DNA from: Treponema sp.
Lineage (GTDB): Bacteria > Spirochaetota > Spirochaetia > Treponematales > Breznakiellaceae
Assembly (NCBI GenBank): GCA_031273185.1
Contig: JAISSG010000110.1
Span: forward strand, 1-6,230
DNA length: 6,230 nucleotides
Direction: 5' to 3'
A program made the position numbers and the translations under genes. Shown in pieces: positions 1-5,732 of the stretch. Positions within the stretch are counted from its first letter, which is position 1, and each line of letters opens with the position of its first letter. Under the pieces are notes generated by a model that saw only the letters and a program-made list of their open reading frames with translations, searched no databases and had not been told where the DNA came from.

Positions 1-1
1 G

Positions 2-103
2 AAAACATGGGCAAACATGAAATGCTATCTTCGTGACAACGTGCAAGATTTTTCATCTGTCGATTCTGCAATTTATAATTATTTCGGAGTTCCAGTTAGT
101 TAA
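2..103 (+). CDS. 3' end of an unrecognised AT-rich gene (partial)
   Basis: Frame 2 is open from the window edge to TAA at 101-103, giving 33 residues that begin KTWANMKCYLRD and end IYNYFGVPVS. The composition looks like normal protein (aromatic and acidic residues, no low complexity), and base composition is AT-rich like the next frame. I do not recognise a family. The true start lies before the window. A chance open frame is possible at this length, so confidence is modest. Confidence 0.35.
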   Translation, partial: KTWANMKCYLRDNVQDFSSVDSAIYNYFGVPVS

Positions 104-108
104 CTTAA

Positions 109-402
109 AGTGCTATAATAGCAATAGAACTGCATTTTTTCCAAGAAAATATTATATCTGAATTAAGAAGACGTTATGGCAATCGTCCAATAATTTCTGC
201 TACTTATGGCAGATATAGGTATGGAACGGCTTTTTGGGGTGATGCCAATAATAGAAGATTTATAGTTTATGAAATTGGAACAGGTACACCCCTAGAAACT
301 GTAACATATATAAATGCTAATTGGTTACACCCTCTAGTGTTCTGTAAAATACAAATGACAAAGTATATTGCTTCGTTAATTCCTTATTTGATAAGGAATT
401 AA
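109..402 (+). pseudogene. Coding-like remnant without a start codon, 3' end replaced by a palindromic element
   Basis: The frame is open from just after a TAA at 106-108 to TAA at 400-402. It contains no in-frame ATG, GTG or TTG until an ATG near 355, inside the palindromic element. Residues up to about position 332 read like real protein, for example RRRYGNRPIISATYGRYRYG, then FWGDANNRRFIVYEIGTGTP. The last 23 or so codons are encoded by the palindromic element at 333-445, so the original C-terminus is missing or displaced. It lies in a different frame from the fragment at 2-103, which ends just upstream, so the two cannot be joined by one simple slip. I do not recognise the family. It is most likely a decayed, horizontally acquired gene. 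It could instead be the end of a gene whose start was removed by a frameshift near 104-108. Confidence 0.4.
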
Positions 403-445
403 CGAATATACGAATTAAGCAAACTGAATATTACAGAACACTAGA
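333..445. repeat. 113-bp palindromic MITE-like element
   Basis: The perfect 15-bp terminal inverted repeat TCTAGTGTTCTGTAA (333-347) and TTACAGAACACTAGA (431-445) encloses a second, central 16-bp inverted repeat around a 3-nt TTG loop at 388-390 (TTCGTTAATTCCTTAT against its complement). Folded from 334 to 444, the two 54-nt arms match at about 39 positions. Matching is perfect at both ends and the middle is diverged. Each end contains TA, compatible with insertion at TA as in IS630/Tc1-mariner elements, though the palindromic CTAG makes the exact border ambiguous. There is no room for a transposase, so if mobile it is non-autonomous. It supplies the stop codons of the open frames on both sides (402 on plus, 415 on minus). 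The palindrome is seen directly; mobility is inferred. Confidence 0.6.
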
Positions 446-1044
446 ATGGTCATAAAATAGTAATGTATTAACTTATGACTATTGACATAGAAAAAGCCCG
501 GCTTTTTGCCCGCATCGACGTAATAGGCGCGGACGGGGATCTGCTTTTCCAAGAGGCTCCCCGGCCTGGTGCAGGATTTCCCCTTGATGGCGAGCCTGTT
601 CTTGTCCGCCTCCAGCGCGCGGTCGATGGCGGGCGGGCTGGTCGGCAGCAGCGGCTTCCCGACCCCGGGGGTGATGCGGAAGGGCAGTTCAAGAAACGGC
701 ATCTGCTGCCGCATGAAGGGGGGCCAGTATCTTCCGCGCCGGTACCAGAGGAACGCCCATACCCTGCGCAAGACGGCGGCGAACTCGCCTGAATAGACCG
801 GTTTCCTGCCGCCGCCGTTCCGCCGTTTGTGGGGAGCGGCTTCAAGCCTGATCGTCTGCCCGCCCATGAGCGCCGTGGCGGATTTCCCCCAGTTGGCCAA
901 AAGGTGCAGGGCGTATTTGCGGTTGTAATCGGTGGTTTTGGCCAGTTCGTCGAGGATGCGCGTCTTATCTTTCCTCCCCGCCTTCTGGTACCGCTTGCTG
1001 GCTTCTCTGGCAAGCGCCTTTTTCTCGTGCATGTTCAAACCCAT
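415..1044 (-). pseudogene. Truncated rve/DDE-type transposase (integrase catalytic region family), N-terminal half only
   Basis: The frame encodes 209 residues. About residues 1-185 resemble the N-terminal half of a transposase annotated as an integrase catalytic region. It starts MGLNMHEKKALAREASKRYQ, a helical DNA-binding type segment with basic residues and YNRKYALHLL. It continues with a GGGRKPVY linker, a block with SPPAIDRAL, and then TRPGSLLEKQIPVRAYY leading to KKPGFF. In intact relatives PGFF directly precedes the first catalytic Asp of the rve domain. Here, from about 490 downward, the sequence turns AT-rich and unrelated (YVNSHKLIHYY...), ending in the palindromic element at TAA 415-417. 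All DDE catalytic residues are therefore missing. An AAGGAGGG Shine-Dalgarno lies about 13 nt before the ATG at 1044, rather far. Full-length relatives should be roughly twice this length. The exact IS family is uncertain. No terminal inverted repeats could be placed. Confidence 0.75.
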
Positions 1045-1147
1045 TTCGCTTTCCGAACCCTCCTTCGGATAAGCGTATTTGGGTTAGGATTTTATTTTGA
1101 GGCATGCCCCTTTTTCGGTTAGATTTAACGTGAGGCAATTCGCGGTA

Positions 1148-1176
1148 TTGAAAGGCCTGCGCCAATGTGGTATGCT
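1148..1176 (+). promoter_or_regulatory. Sigma70-type promoter for the DRTGG gene
   Basis: TTGAAA at 1148-1153 and TATGCT at 1171-1176 are separated by 17 nt. Transcription would start near 1183, giving a leader of about 25 nt before the ATG at 1208. The leader holds a GGGGGA purine run (1198-1203) that serves as ribosome binding site. It lies just past the upstream side of the transposase remnant. The promoter could therefore be native or partly brought in by the element. Confidence 0.5.
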
Positions 1177-1207
1177 GTGCCCATAACAGACGGTATCGGG
1201 GGACGCA

Positions 1208-1564
1208 ATGACCGTAGCGGAAGCAATTTCAATTCTTGAAGGACAGTTTTTTTCTGGCGAGGACGAGGCGGGCCTGGAGATAGCCTCCGCCTGCGGTTCT
1301 GACCTAATGAGCGATGTTATGGCCTTTGTCAAGGACCGCGTGCTTCTTTTGACAGGGCTGGTAAACCCGCAGGTTATCCGTACCGCGACCCTGCTCGACA
1401 TTCATGCCGTGGTTTTTGTGCGGGGCAAGGCGCCCAGCCGCGACATGATCGACATGGCGAAAGAGGCGGACATAATTTTGGCCGGCACCAAGCTCTCCAT
1501 GTTCCTCTCCTGCGGCAAGCTCTACGAAGCGGGCCTGAAAACCGGCGGCATGCGGGCAATCTAG
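1208..1564 (+). CDS. Stand-alone DRTGG-domain protein
   Basis: The 118-residue protein is essentially one DRTGG domain, the module also found between the phosphotransacetylase and dethiobiotin-synthetase-like parts of some Pta proteins. Matching stretches are CGSDLMSDVMAFVKDR (about 29-44), LLLTGLVNPQVIRTATLLDI (46-65), AVVFVRGKAPS (67-77) and SMFLSCGKLYEAGLK (97-111). No catalytic motif is visible. The protein is probably a cytoplasmic nucleotide- or ligand-sensing domain. Short DRTGG proteins of this kind are often encoded beside [FeFe]-hydrogenase and histidine-kinase-like ATPase genes in anaerobes. No such neighbour is present here. The ATG is chosen because a GGGGGA ribosome binding site and a good promoter lie just upstream. 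The gene ends facing lptB across a hairpin. Biochemical function is unknown. Confidence 0.8.
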   Translation: MTVAEAISILEGQFFSGEDEAGLEIASACGSDLMSDVMAFVKDRVLLLTGLVNPQVIRTATLLDIHAVVFVRGKAPSRDMIDMAKEADIILAGTKLSMFLSCGKLYEAGLKTGGMRAI

Positions 1565-1566
1565 GC

Positions 1567-1593
1567 CGCCCTAAAGGGCCGCCCTTTAGGGCG
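1567..1593. terminator. Hairpin between convergent genes
   Basis: A perfect 12-bp stem, CGCCCTAAAGGG with CCCTTTAGGGCG, closes a CCG loop three bases after the DRTGG stop and seven bases from the lptB stop. The position fits a shared terminator for both strands. No T-run follows on either strand, so it is not a classical intrinsic terminator. It may instead block read-through or protect 3' ends. Confidence 0.5.
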
Positions 1594-1599
1594 CAGACC

Positions 1600-2445
1600 C
1601 TACATCCTGAATTCCGCGCCAAGGTACACTTCCCGGACCATCTCGTTGGAGAGAATCGCCTCGCGGTCGCCCCGCGCCACTATCGATCCGTCGGCGATGA
1701 TGAACGCCTCGGTGGTGATTTCCAGCGTGTCCCGGACGTTGTGGTCGGTGATAAGCACGCCGATGCCCTTCTCGGCAAGCCGGCGGATTATCTGCTTGAT
1801 TTCATACACGGCGATGGGGTCGATGCCGGCAAACGGCTCGTCCAGCAGGAGGAATTTCGGCTCGGTGGCAAGGGCGCGGGCGATTTCCGTGCGCCGCCGC
1901 TCGCCGCCGGAAAGGGTATAGCCGTACTGCTTCCGTATCCTGTCGATGCCGAATTCGCCCAGCAGGCTTTCCAGCCGCTCCTTTTTGGCGGCCTTGTCGA
2001 TGTCGCGCCTGCTTTCGAGAATCGCCCAGATGTTCTGCTCCACGGTCAGCTTGCGGAAAATCGATGCCTCCTGCGGCAGGTAGGCGATGCCCTGGCGGGC
2101 CCGGCGGTACATGGGCTTTTCGGTGATGTCCAGGCCGTCCATGCTGACAAAGCCCGCGCTGGGCCGCAAAAAACCGACTATCATGTAGAAAATTGTCGTC
2201 TTTCCCGCGCCGTTCGGCCCCAGTAGGCCCGCGACCTCGCCGTTGCACATGGTAAAGTTGACGCCGCGCACCACTTCCTTTTTCCCAAATCGCTTGTATA
2301 TGTCTGTCACGCCCAGGGTATGCGGCTCCAGCGCGGCGGGGACAGCGGCTCCAGTAGAAGCTGCGGCTTCTGAGGGAACGGCTTTTGCCTCGGCGGCGTA
2401 TTCGGCGGCTGCGGGCTCGGCGGCAAAGCCGGGGTATTCTTCCAC
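1600..2445 (-). CDS. lptB: LPS export ABC transporter ATP-binding protein LptB, with N-terminal extension
   Basis: This is the cytoplasmic ATPase that powers extraction of lipopolysaccharide-type lipids from the inner membrane in the LptB2FG complex. Walker [10 protein letters not shown] is at 76-84, the Q-loop Gln at 125 (LPQ), signature [16 protein letters not shown] from 178, Walker B FLLLDEP at 198-204, D-loop GIDP at 207-210 and switch His235 in TDHN. The [12 protein letters not shown] wording is typical of LptB. The protein has 281 residues against about 240 in the family. The excess is an alanine-, glutamate- and proline-rich N-terminal stretch (about residues 1-42, 16 alanines). The GTG start at 2445 lies 3 nt after the lptA stop with only a weak AAAGAA upstream, so translational coupling is likely. 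An internal GTG (codon 46, at 2308-2310) would remove the extension but has no ribosome binding site. It is the last gene of the pyrG-lptC-lptA-lptB unit. The permease genes lptF and lptG are not in the window. Confidence 0.93.
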   Translation of the reverse strand: MEEYPGFAAEPAAAEYAAEAKAVPSEAAASTGAAVPAALEPHTLGVTDIYKRFGKKEVVRGVNFTMCNGEVAGLLGPNGAGKTTIFYMIVGFLRPSAGFVSMDGLDITEKPMYRRARQGIAYLPQEASIFRKLTVEQNIWAILESRRDIDKAAKKERLESLLGEFGIDRIRKQYGYTLSGGERRRTEIARALATEPKFLLLDEPFAGIDPIAVYEIKQIIRRLAEKGIGVLITDHNVRDTLEITTEAFIIADGSIVARGDREAILSNEMVREVYLGAEFRM

Positions 2446-2448
2446 GGG

Positions 2449-3069
2449 CTAGTTCTTTATCGTTCCCGACACGGCGCCTTCCATAGTCACGTCGTCGGTC
2501 TCCAGATCCACCCGTATGCGGTCGGCGCGGAATTCGTCGTCCTTTTTGTACACCACGGGAAAGCCGGAAAGGTCCAGGAGTTTCTCGTTTCTGCGGTAGA
2601 CGGCGTACTCGGAACGGCAGACCATGTCATCCTTGAACAGGCGCACCGAAATCTGAAAGACCGTAACCTCTGCCCGATCGTCGTATTCGATGAAGTTGCC
2701 TTTTGCCACCAGCTCGTTTTTTTTGTCCTCAAGGGTGGAGTTGCCTTCCAGCCGGGCGATCTTGCGAGTCCGGTCGTAGCGGAGCCGGTCGGTCTGAAAG
2801 ATGATCTCCTTTTCCTCTTCCATGCCCCACACCTCGCCAATGCAGTCGATAAACTGGTTGTCGTTGCCCTGTATCTCTATGCGGCTGGCCTTCAGCAGCA
2901 GGTTGTCCGAGCGGACTTCCGCATTGCCAGACAGGATGGTGACTTCCCTGCCCAGGGCCCTGGTCCCGGACATCCTGTCCGCCCTGAAAGTAAAGATATC
3001 TGCGCTGGCGCTGGCCGCGGCGAACAGCAGGCAGGCAAGGGCGGCGGCAATTCTCTGGCACATGATCAT
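2449..3069 (-). CDS. lptA: LptA/OstA-family periplasmic protein
   Basis: This is the predicted periplasmic bridge protein of the Lpt machine, which passes lipid from LptC toward the outer-membrane protein LptD. Residues 1-23 form a signal peptide (hydrophobic AAALACLLFAAASASA, cleavage after Ala-Ser-Ala23). The rest is the beta-jellyroll OstA/LptA fold with its recurring pattern, for example TILSGNAEVRSDNLLLKASR, IFQTDRLRYD and FRADRIRVDLETDDVTMEG. Length (206) is close to the family norm of about 180-200. The ATG at 3069 overlaps the lptC stop as ATGA. A second ATG at 3063 is better spaced from GAAGG in the lptC end, so the start could be two codons later. The gene sits between lptC and lptB as expected. 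A short OstA-domain protein of another role cannot be excluded by sequence alone, but the neighbours support LptA. Confidence 0.85.
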   Translation of the reverse strand: MIMCQRIAAALACLLFAAASASADIFTFRADRMSGTRALGREVTILSGNAEVRSDNLLLKASRIEIQGNDNQFIDCIGEVWGMEEEKEIIFQTDRLRYDRTRKIARLEGNSTLEDKKNELVAKGNFIEYDDRAEVTVFQISVRLFKDDMVCRSEYAVYRRNEKLLDLSGFPVVYKKDDEFRADRIRVDLETDDVTMEGAVSGTIKN

Positions 3070-3710
3070 TCGCCTTCGCCGCTATCGCCGGCATCAGCGG
3101 CAATCTCGGCGGCGGTAGTTTCCTCGGCCACGCTTTCTTCGGCCTCCTCCTCGTCATCGTGAATGTAGCTGCCGCCAGCGCCGCCGGAGAATCCCCAGGT
3201 GCGCTGACGGGCATTGGCATGGAACCCGATGCCGGTAAAAACCGTGCCGTTTTCCTGGTAGATGTATACCTCTTCCTCGTCCCCGCCGGAAAGGGTCCTT
3301 GGCTTGTCCCTCCATTCAAGCGATTCGGTTTCGATGATGATGTCTTCCGACTCAACCTCAAGCCGCACCCCGCCGCCCATGCGTATGTCCCCGGAATCTA
3401 TCTCAAACGAGGCGTTTCCGGCCCTCCCGTAGGCGTTTACGTCCTCGCCCCGGTTGCCGAACTGCTCGAACGAGAAATTCCGCAGTTCCATGACCCGGCG
3501 AGACTCGTAGCGCTCGACCCGTTCCGCCTGCAGCCTTGCCTGGGGGTCGGCGGATCGCACCCGCACGTACTCGACGTTGTCCATCACGATGTCCGGCAGG
3601 CCGCTGTCGGCCCCGCCCTGGTTGCCGTAGTCGAAAGAACAAGAACAAAGAGCAAAGAGCAGAGAGCAGAGAGCAAAGAGAAGCGGTATGTGCTTTGTTT
3701 CTTTTTTCAT
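3066..3710 (-). CDS. lptC: LptC-like lipoprotein
   Basis: The 214-residue protein is the predicted membrane-anchored LptC, linking LptB2FG to LptA. It starts MKKETKHIPL, followed by a hydrophobic segment made of two copies of the heptapeptide LLFALCS (10-23). A lipobox-like Leu-Cys-Ser-Cys follows, with lipidation expected at Cys24. Most LptC proteins keep an uncleaved transmembrane helix, so a lipoprotein form is a departure seen in some lineages. Residues about 33-180 show the LptC/OstA beta pattern, for example ARLQAERVERYES, IRMGGGVRLEVESEDIIIET and GTVFTGIGFHANARQRTWGF. Residues 185-214 are a highly acidic tail. The reading frame stays open upstream to 3950 inside pyrG, but the ATG at 3710 is chosen. 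It overlaps the pyrG stop as ATGA, has AAGGAAA just upstream, and begins a proper signal peptide. A heptamer DNA repeat lies in the signal peptide. Confidence 0.8.
   Translation of the reverse strand: MKKETKHIPLLFALCSLLFALCSCSFDYGNQGGADSGLPDIVMDNVEYVRVRSADPQARLQAERVERYESRRVMELRNFSFEQFGNRGEDVNAYGRAGNASFEIDSGDIRMGGGVRLEVESEDIIIETESLEWRDKPRTLSGGDEEEVYIYQENGTVFTGIGFHANARQRTWGFSGGAGGSYIHDDEEEAEESVAEETTAAEIAADAGDSGEGE
3635..3681. repeat. Tandem hexamer/heptamer array inside the lptC signal-peptide region
   Basis: On the plus strand the run reads AAGAAC twice (3635-3646), then five heptamers: AAAGAGC, AAAGAGC, AGAGAGC, AGAGAGC and AAAGAGA (3647-3681). On the coding minus strand, three heptamers equal 21 nt, which explains the repeated heptapeptide LLFALCS. 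Because 7 is not a multiple of 3, gain or loss of one unit would shift the lptC frame. Confidence 0.75.
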
Positions 3711-5317
3711 TTTTCCTTTTTCACTTGTTTTGCGGCGGCGATGAAATCCCTGAACAGCGGCGCGGCGGCGGTGGGCTTCGACTTGTACTCCGGGTGGAAC
3801 TGCACGCCCAGGCCCCAGGGGTGATCCGGCCATTCGACGCACTCCACCAGGCTGCCGTCCGGGGTCAGCGCGGCGATCTTCAGGCCGGCGCCGGTCATCT
3901 CGTCGCGGTATTTGTTGGAAAACTCGTAGCGGTGGCGATGTCGCTCCCATATCCGCTCCTTGCCGTAGGCGGCGTGAATGCGGGTTCCCGGCCCCGCGAC
4001 CGATTCGCTGGAGCCAAGCCGCATGGTTCCCCCGAAATTGACCTGGCCTACCTGTTCCTCCAAAAGGCTCACCACCGGGTGCCTCGAATCCTGGTTGAAC
4101 TCGGCGGAATCCGCGTCGGCCCAGCCAAGCACGTTCCGGCCCCAGTCAATTATCATAACCTGCATCCCCAGGCAGATGCCGAGGTAGGGGACCTTATGCG
4201 TCCGCGCCCAGGCAGCCGCCCGCACCATGCCGTTTATCCCCCGCTGGCCGAAGCCGCCGGGTATCAGAACGCCATCAATATTGGTAAATACATCGGCGTC
4301 TTCCCCCTCTTCCAGGCTGGACGAATCGAGCTTTACCGGCTCAACCTCGACCCCGCACTCCAGCCCCGCGTGGAACAGCGCCTCGTACACGGACTTGTAC
4401 GCGTCCTGCAAATCGAGGTATTTTCCCACGATGCCGATGCGAACCTTGCCCGTGCGGGCGCCGTACCGGGCCATCATCGAATGCCAGGGCTCCAGGTTCG
4501 AATGGCGGCACTCCACCCCCATCTTTCTCAGCAGAACCTGGTCCAGCTTCTGCCCAAAAAACATCAGGGGTATTTCATAAATTGTAGTGTCTATGTTGCG
4601 GGAAGTAAATACCGCATTGGGATCGATGTTGCAAAACAGGGCGATTTTCCGGCGGGCAGGCTCCTCCAGCATCACCGGGGAGCGGCAGATCAAGATGTCG
4701 GGCTGAATCCCCATTTCCTGCATCGCCTTGACCGAATGCTGGGTGGGCTTGGTTTTCAGCTCGCCCCCGGCAACCTCGGGGATCAGGGTCAGGTGGACGG
4801 AAAGGGCGTTTGTCCTGCCCAGTTCGTGGATCATCTGCCGCGCCGCCTCCAGGAAGGGGATGGACTCGATGTCCCCCACCGTCCCGCCGATTTCGATGAT
4901 CACCACGTCGGTCTCGCTGTCCTCCTTGGCCGCTGTCAGTATCCTACTTTTGATTTCGTCGGTGATGTGGGGGATAACCTGCACGCAGCGCCCCAGGTAG
5001 CGCCCCTCCCGTTCTTTTTCTATGACCGATTTGTACACCTGCCCGGTGGTTATCGAGTTTGCCTTGCTCAGGTGCCCCTTGGTAAACCGGGCGTAATTTC
5101 CCAGGTCAAGGTCTGTTTCCGCCCCGTCGTCGGTAACGTACACCTCGCCGTGCTCGTAGGGGCTCATCGTCCCCGCGTCCACGTTGATGTAGGGGTCGCA
5201 CTTGACCATGCGGACGTTCAGCCCCCGGCCCTCAAGCAGGGCGCCGATGGAAGACGCGGCAACCCCCTTCCCCAAACTGGAACACACGCCGCCCGAGACG
5301 AAAATAAACTTGTTCAT
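3707..5317 (-). CDS. pyrG: CTP synthase (glutamine-hydrolysing)
   Basis: It converts UTP, ATP and glutamine to CTP in the cytoplasm, the last step of de novo pyrimidine nucleotide synthesis. The 536 residues match the usual length (about 530-550). The N-terminal synthetase domain (about 1-265) has the P-loop SSLGKGVAASS (13-23), CDPYINVDAGTMSPYEHGEV (40-59), DDGAETDLDLGNYARF (63-78) and EIGGTVGDIES (142-152). The C-terminal class I glutamine amidotransferase domain begins near 290 (VRIGIVGKYLDLQDAYKSV). It contains LIPGGFGQRG (351-360), the nucleophile elbow GICLG with Cys382, and the His508/Glu510 pair in FHPEY, so the catalytic triad is complete. The ATG at 5317 starts the standard N-terminus NKFIFVSGG. 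No convincing Shine-Dalgarno precedes it. The stop overlaps the lptC start by 4 nt, making pyrG the first gene of the four-gene unit. Confidence 0.98.
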   Translation of the reverse strand: MNKFIFVSGGVCSSLGKGVAASSIGALLEGRGLNVRMVKCDPYINVDAGTMSPYEHGEVYVTDDGAETDLDLGNYARFTKGHLSKANSITTGQVYKSVIEKEREGRYLGRCVQVIPHITDEIKSRILTAAKEDSETDVVIIEIGGTVGDIESIPFLEAARQMIHELGRTNALSVHLTLIPEVAGGELKTKPTQHSVKAMQEMGIQPDILICRSPVMLEEPARRKIALFCNIDPNAVFTSRNIDTTIYEIPLMFFGQKLDQVLLRKMGVECRHSNLEPWHSMMARYGARTGKVRIGIVGKYLDLQDAYKSVYEALFHAGLECGVEVEPVKLDSSSLEEGEDADVFTNIDGVLIPGGFGQRGINGMVRAAAWARTHKVPYLGICLGMQVMIIDWGRNVLGWADADSAEFNQDSRHPVVSLLEEQVGQVNFGGTMRLGSSESVAGPGTRIHAAYGKERIWERHRHRYEFSNKYRDEMTGAGLKIAALTPDGSLVECVEWPDHPWGLGVQFHPEYKSKPTAAAPLFRDFIAAAKQVKKEK

Positions 5318-5323
5318 GTAGTA

Positions 5324-5354
5324 ATAGTATGGCGGTTTTCGGAGGGATTTTCAA
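5324..5354 (-). promoter_or_regulatory. Weak candidate promoter for pyrG
   Basis: On the minus strand TTGAAA (5354-5349) is followed after 19 nt by TACTAT (5329-5324). The -35 is good (5 of 6), the -10 mediocre (4 of 6) and the spacing longer than ideal. Transcription from it would begin almost exactly at the pyrG ATG, giving a leaderless message. This would agree with the missing Shine-Dalgarno but remains speculative. The real promoter may lie farther upstream between 5360 and 5420. Confidence 0.25.
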
Positions 5355-5423
5355 TATGGCGAATTGCCCCAAAACCAAAAATCTAGCCCAAATTACCAGT
5401 TCCTGCCCGAGACGGAGGGTCAA

Positions 5424-5486
5424 ATGGGGTTAGACGTGCAAGCCGGGAAAAAGACAAGGCACAAGGCCGCGATAAGGCCCCCATAA
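5424..5486 (+). CDS. Possible 20-codon small ORF with strong ribosome binding site
   Basis: ATG at 5424 is preceded by GGAGGG (5414-5419) at a 4-nt distance and reads MGLDVQAGKKTRHKAAIRPP before TAA. The peptide is basic, has no recognised match and no clear promoter of its own. It lies in the roughly 300-bp stretch between pyrG and the promoter at 5623. It may be a remnant or chance; the ribosome binding site is the only support. Confidence 0.15.
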   Translation: MGLDVQAGKKTRHKAAIRPP

Positions 5487-5489
5487 GGC
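5456..5489. repeat. Short AAGGC repeat cluster
   Basis: AAGGC occurs at 5456, 5463, 5474 and 5485. The last three copies are spaced 11 bp apart and extend to AAGGCC. It lies in a gene-poor, GC-rich stretch (5318-5622) where I see no convincing larger gene, no tRNA and no strong terminator. Helical phasing could suit protein binding, but chance is not excluded at this size. Confidence 0.25.
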
Positions 5490-5622
5490 CAGTTTTGCCA
5501 GACCCTGACCCTAACCGACACCGGTTCTGGCTGGACACAGCTATGCGCCCCGCTCAATAACATCTGCCGCTGAACCAGGGAACACGTCGCCAAGCGCAGC
5601 GTCCTCAAGATAAAAAGCCCCC

Positions 5623-5650
5623 TTGACAGCATTTTGTGACTTCGTATAAA
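5623..5650 (+). promoter_or_regulatory. Strong sigma70-type promoter driving the right flank
   Basis: A perfect -35 TTGACA (5623-5628) and -10 TATAAA (5645-5650) are separated by 16 nt. The predicted start is near 5657. It reads rightward through two palindromes into the short frame at 5733, leaving a leader of about 75 nt. It sits where the sequence changes from GC-rich to AT-rich, so it probably belongs to the acquired flank rather than to the core genes, which point the other way. Confidence 0.65.
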
Positions 5651-5671
5651 ATTAAACAGCCTTCGTTTTAC

Positions 5672-5684
5672 ACCCAATTTGGGT
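5672..5684. promoter_or_regulatory. Operator-like palindrome ACCCAATTTGGGT
   Basis: The 13-bp site is a perfect palindrome (ACCCAA, central T, TTGGGT) about 15 nt downstream of the predicted transcription start. This is a position where a repressor could block elongation or initiation. It overlaps the left arm of the larger hairpin at 5682-5717 by three bases, so the two structures may compete. The binding protein is unknown. Confidence 0.35.
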
Positions 5685-5717
5685 ATATAAAGCGACACTT
5701 TGTTCGCTTTATATACC
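5682..5717. repeat. Perfect 14-bp inverted repeat in the leader of the orphan promoter
   Basis: GGTATATAAAGCGA (5682-5695) and TCGCTTTATATACC (5704-5717) pair perfectly around the 8-nt loop CACTTTGT. The stem is AT-rich with a central GCG and lies between the strong promoter and the ribosome binding site of the next frame. It may be a dimeric operator, an mRNA leader hairpin or an element end. No T-run follows, so it is unlikely to be an intrinsic terminator. Confidence 0.55.
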
Positions 5718-5732
5718 AATGCAGGGGTTAAA

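Noticed and set aside
449..475. GTCATAA / TTATGAC inverted repeat beside the palindromic element
   Set aside because: At 7 bp in AT-rich sequence it is expected by chance and does not match the element's ends.
491..507. AAAAAGCC-C-GGCTTTTT hairpin resembling an intrinsic terminator
   Set aside because: It is the coding sequence for KKPGFF in the transposase remnant, and the stem is mostly A-T pairs. It is probably incidental.
468..1013. Second minus-strand frame over the transposase
   Set aside because: It is a shadow frame, rich in Pro, Arg, Ser and Gly. The other minus-strand frame gives the family-like protein.
3711..3950. Upstream extension of the lptC frame to an ATG inside pyrG
   Set aside because: The extra 80 residues are Arg/Pro-rich out-of-frame pyrG sequence. 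The ATG at 3710 with its ribosome binding site and signal peptide is the credible start.
3536..5386. 616-codon plus-strand open frame opposite pyrG
   Set aside because: It is the antisense of a clear CTP synthase gene. The low-stop strand results from high GC and codon bias, and its translation is rich in Pro/Arg/His without any domain.
5497..5531. Possible tRNA or structured RNA around GCCAGA...GGTTCTGGC
   Set aside because: Only a 6-bp stem around a 23-nt loop and a TpsiC-like GGTTC are present. No acceptor, D or anticodon arms can be built.
5420..5719. 99-codon minus-strand open frame starting at TTG
   Set aside because: It has a TTG start without a ribosome binding site and no recognisable domain. 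It runs through the strong opposite-strand promoter and the palindromes, so it is most likely a chance open frame.
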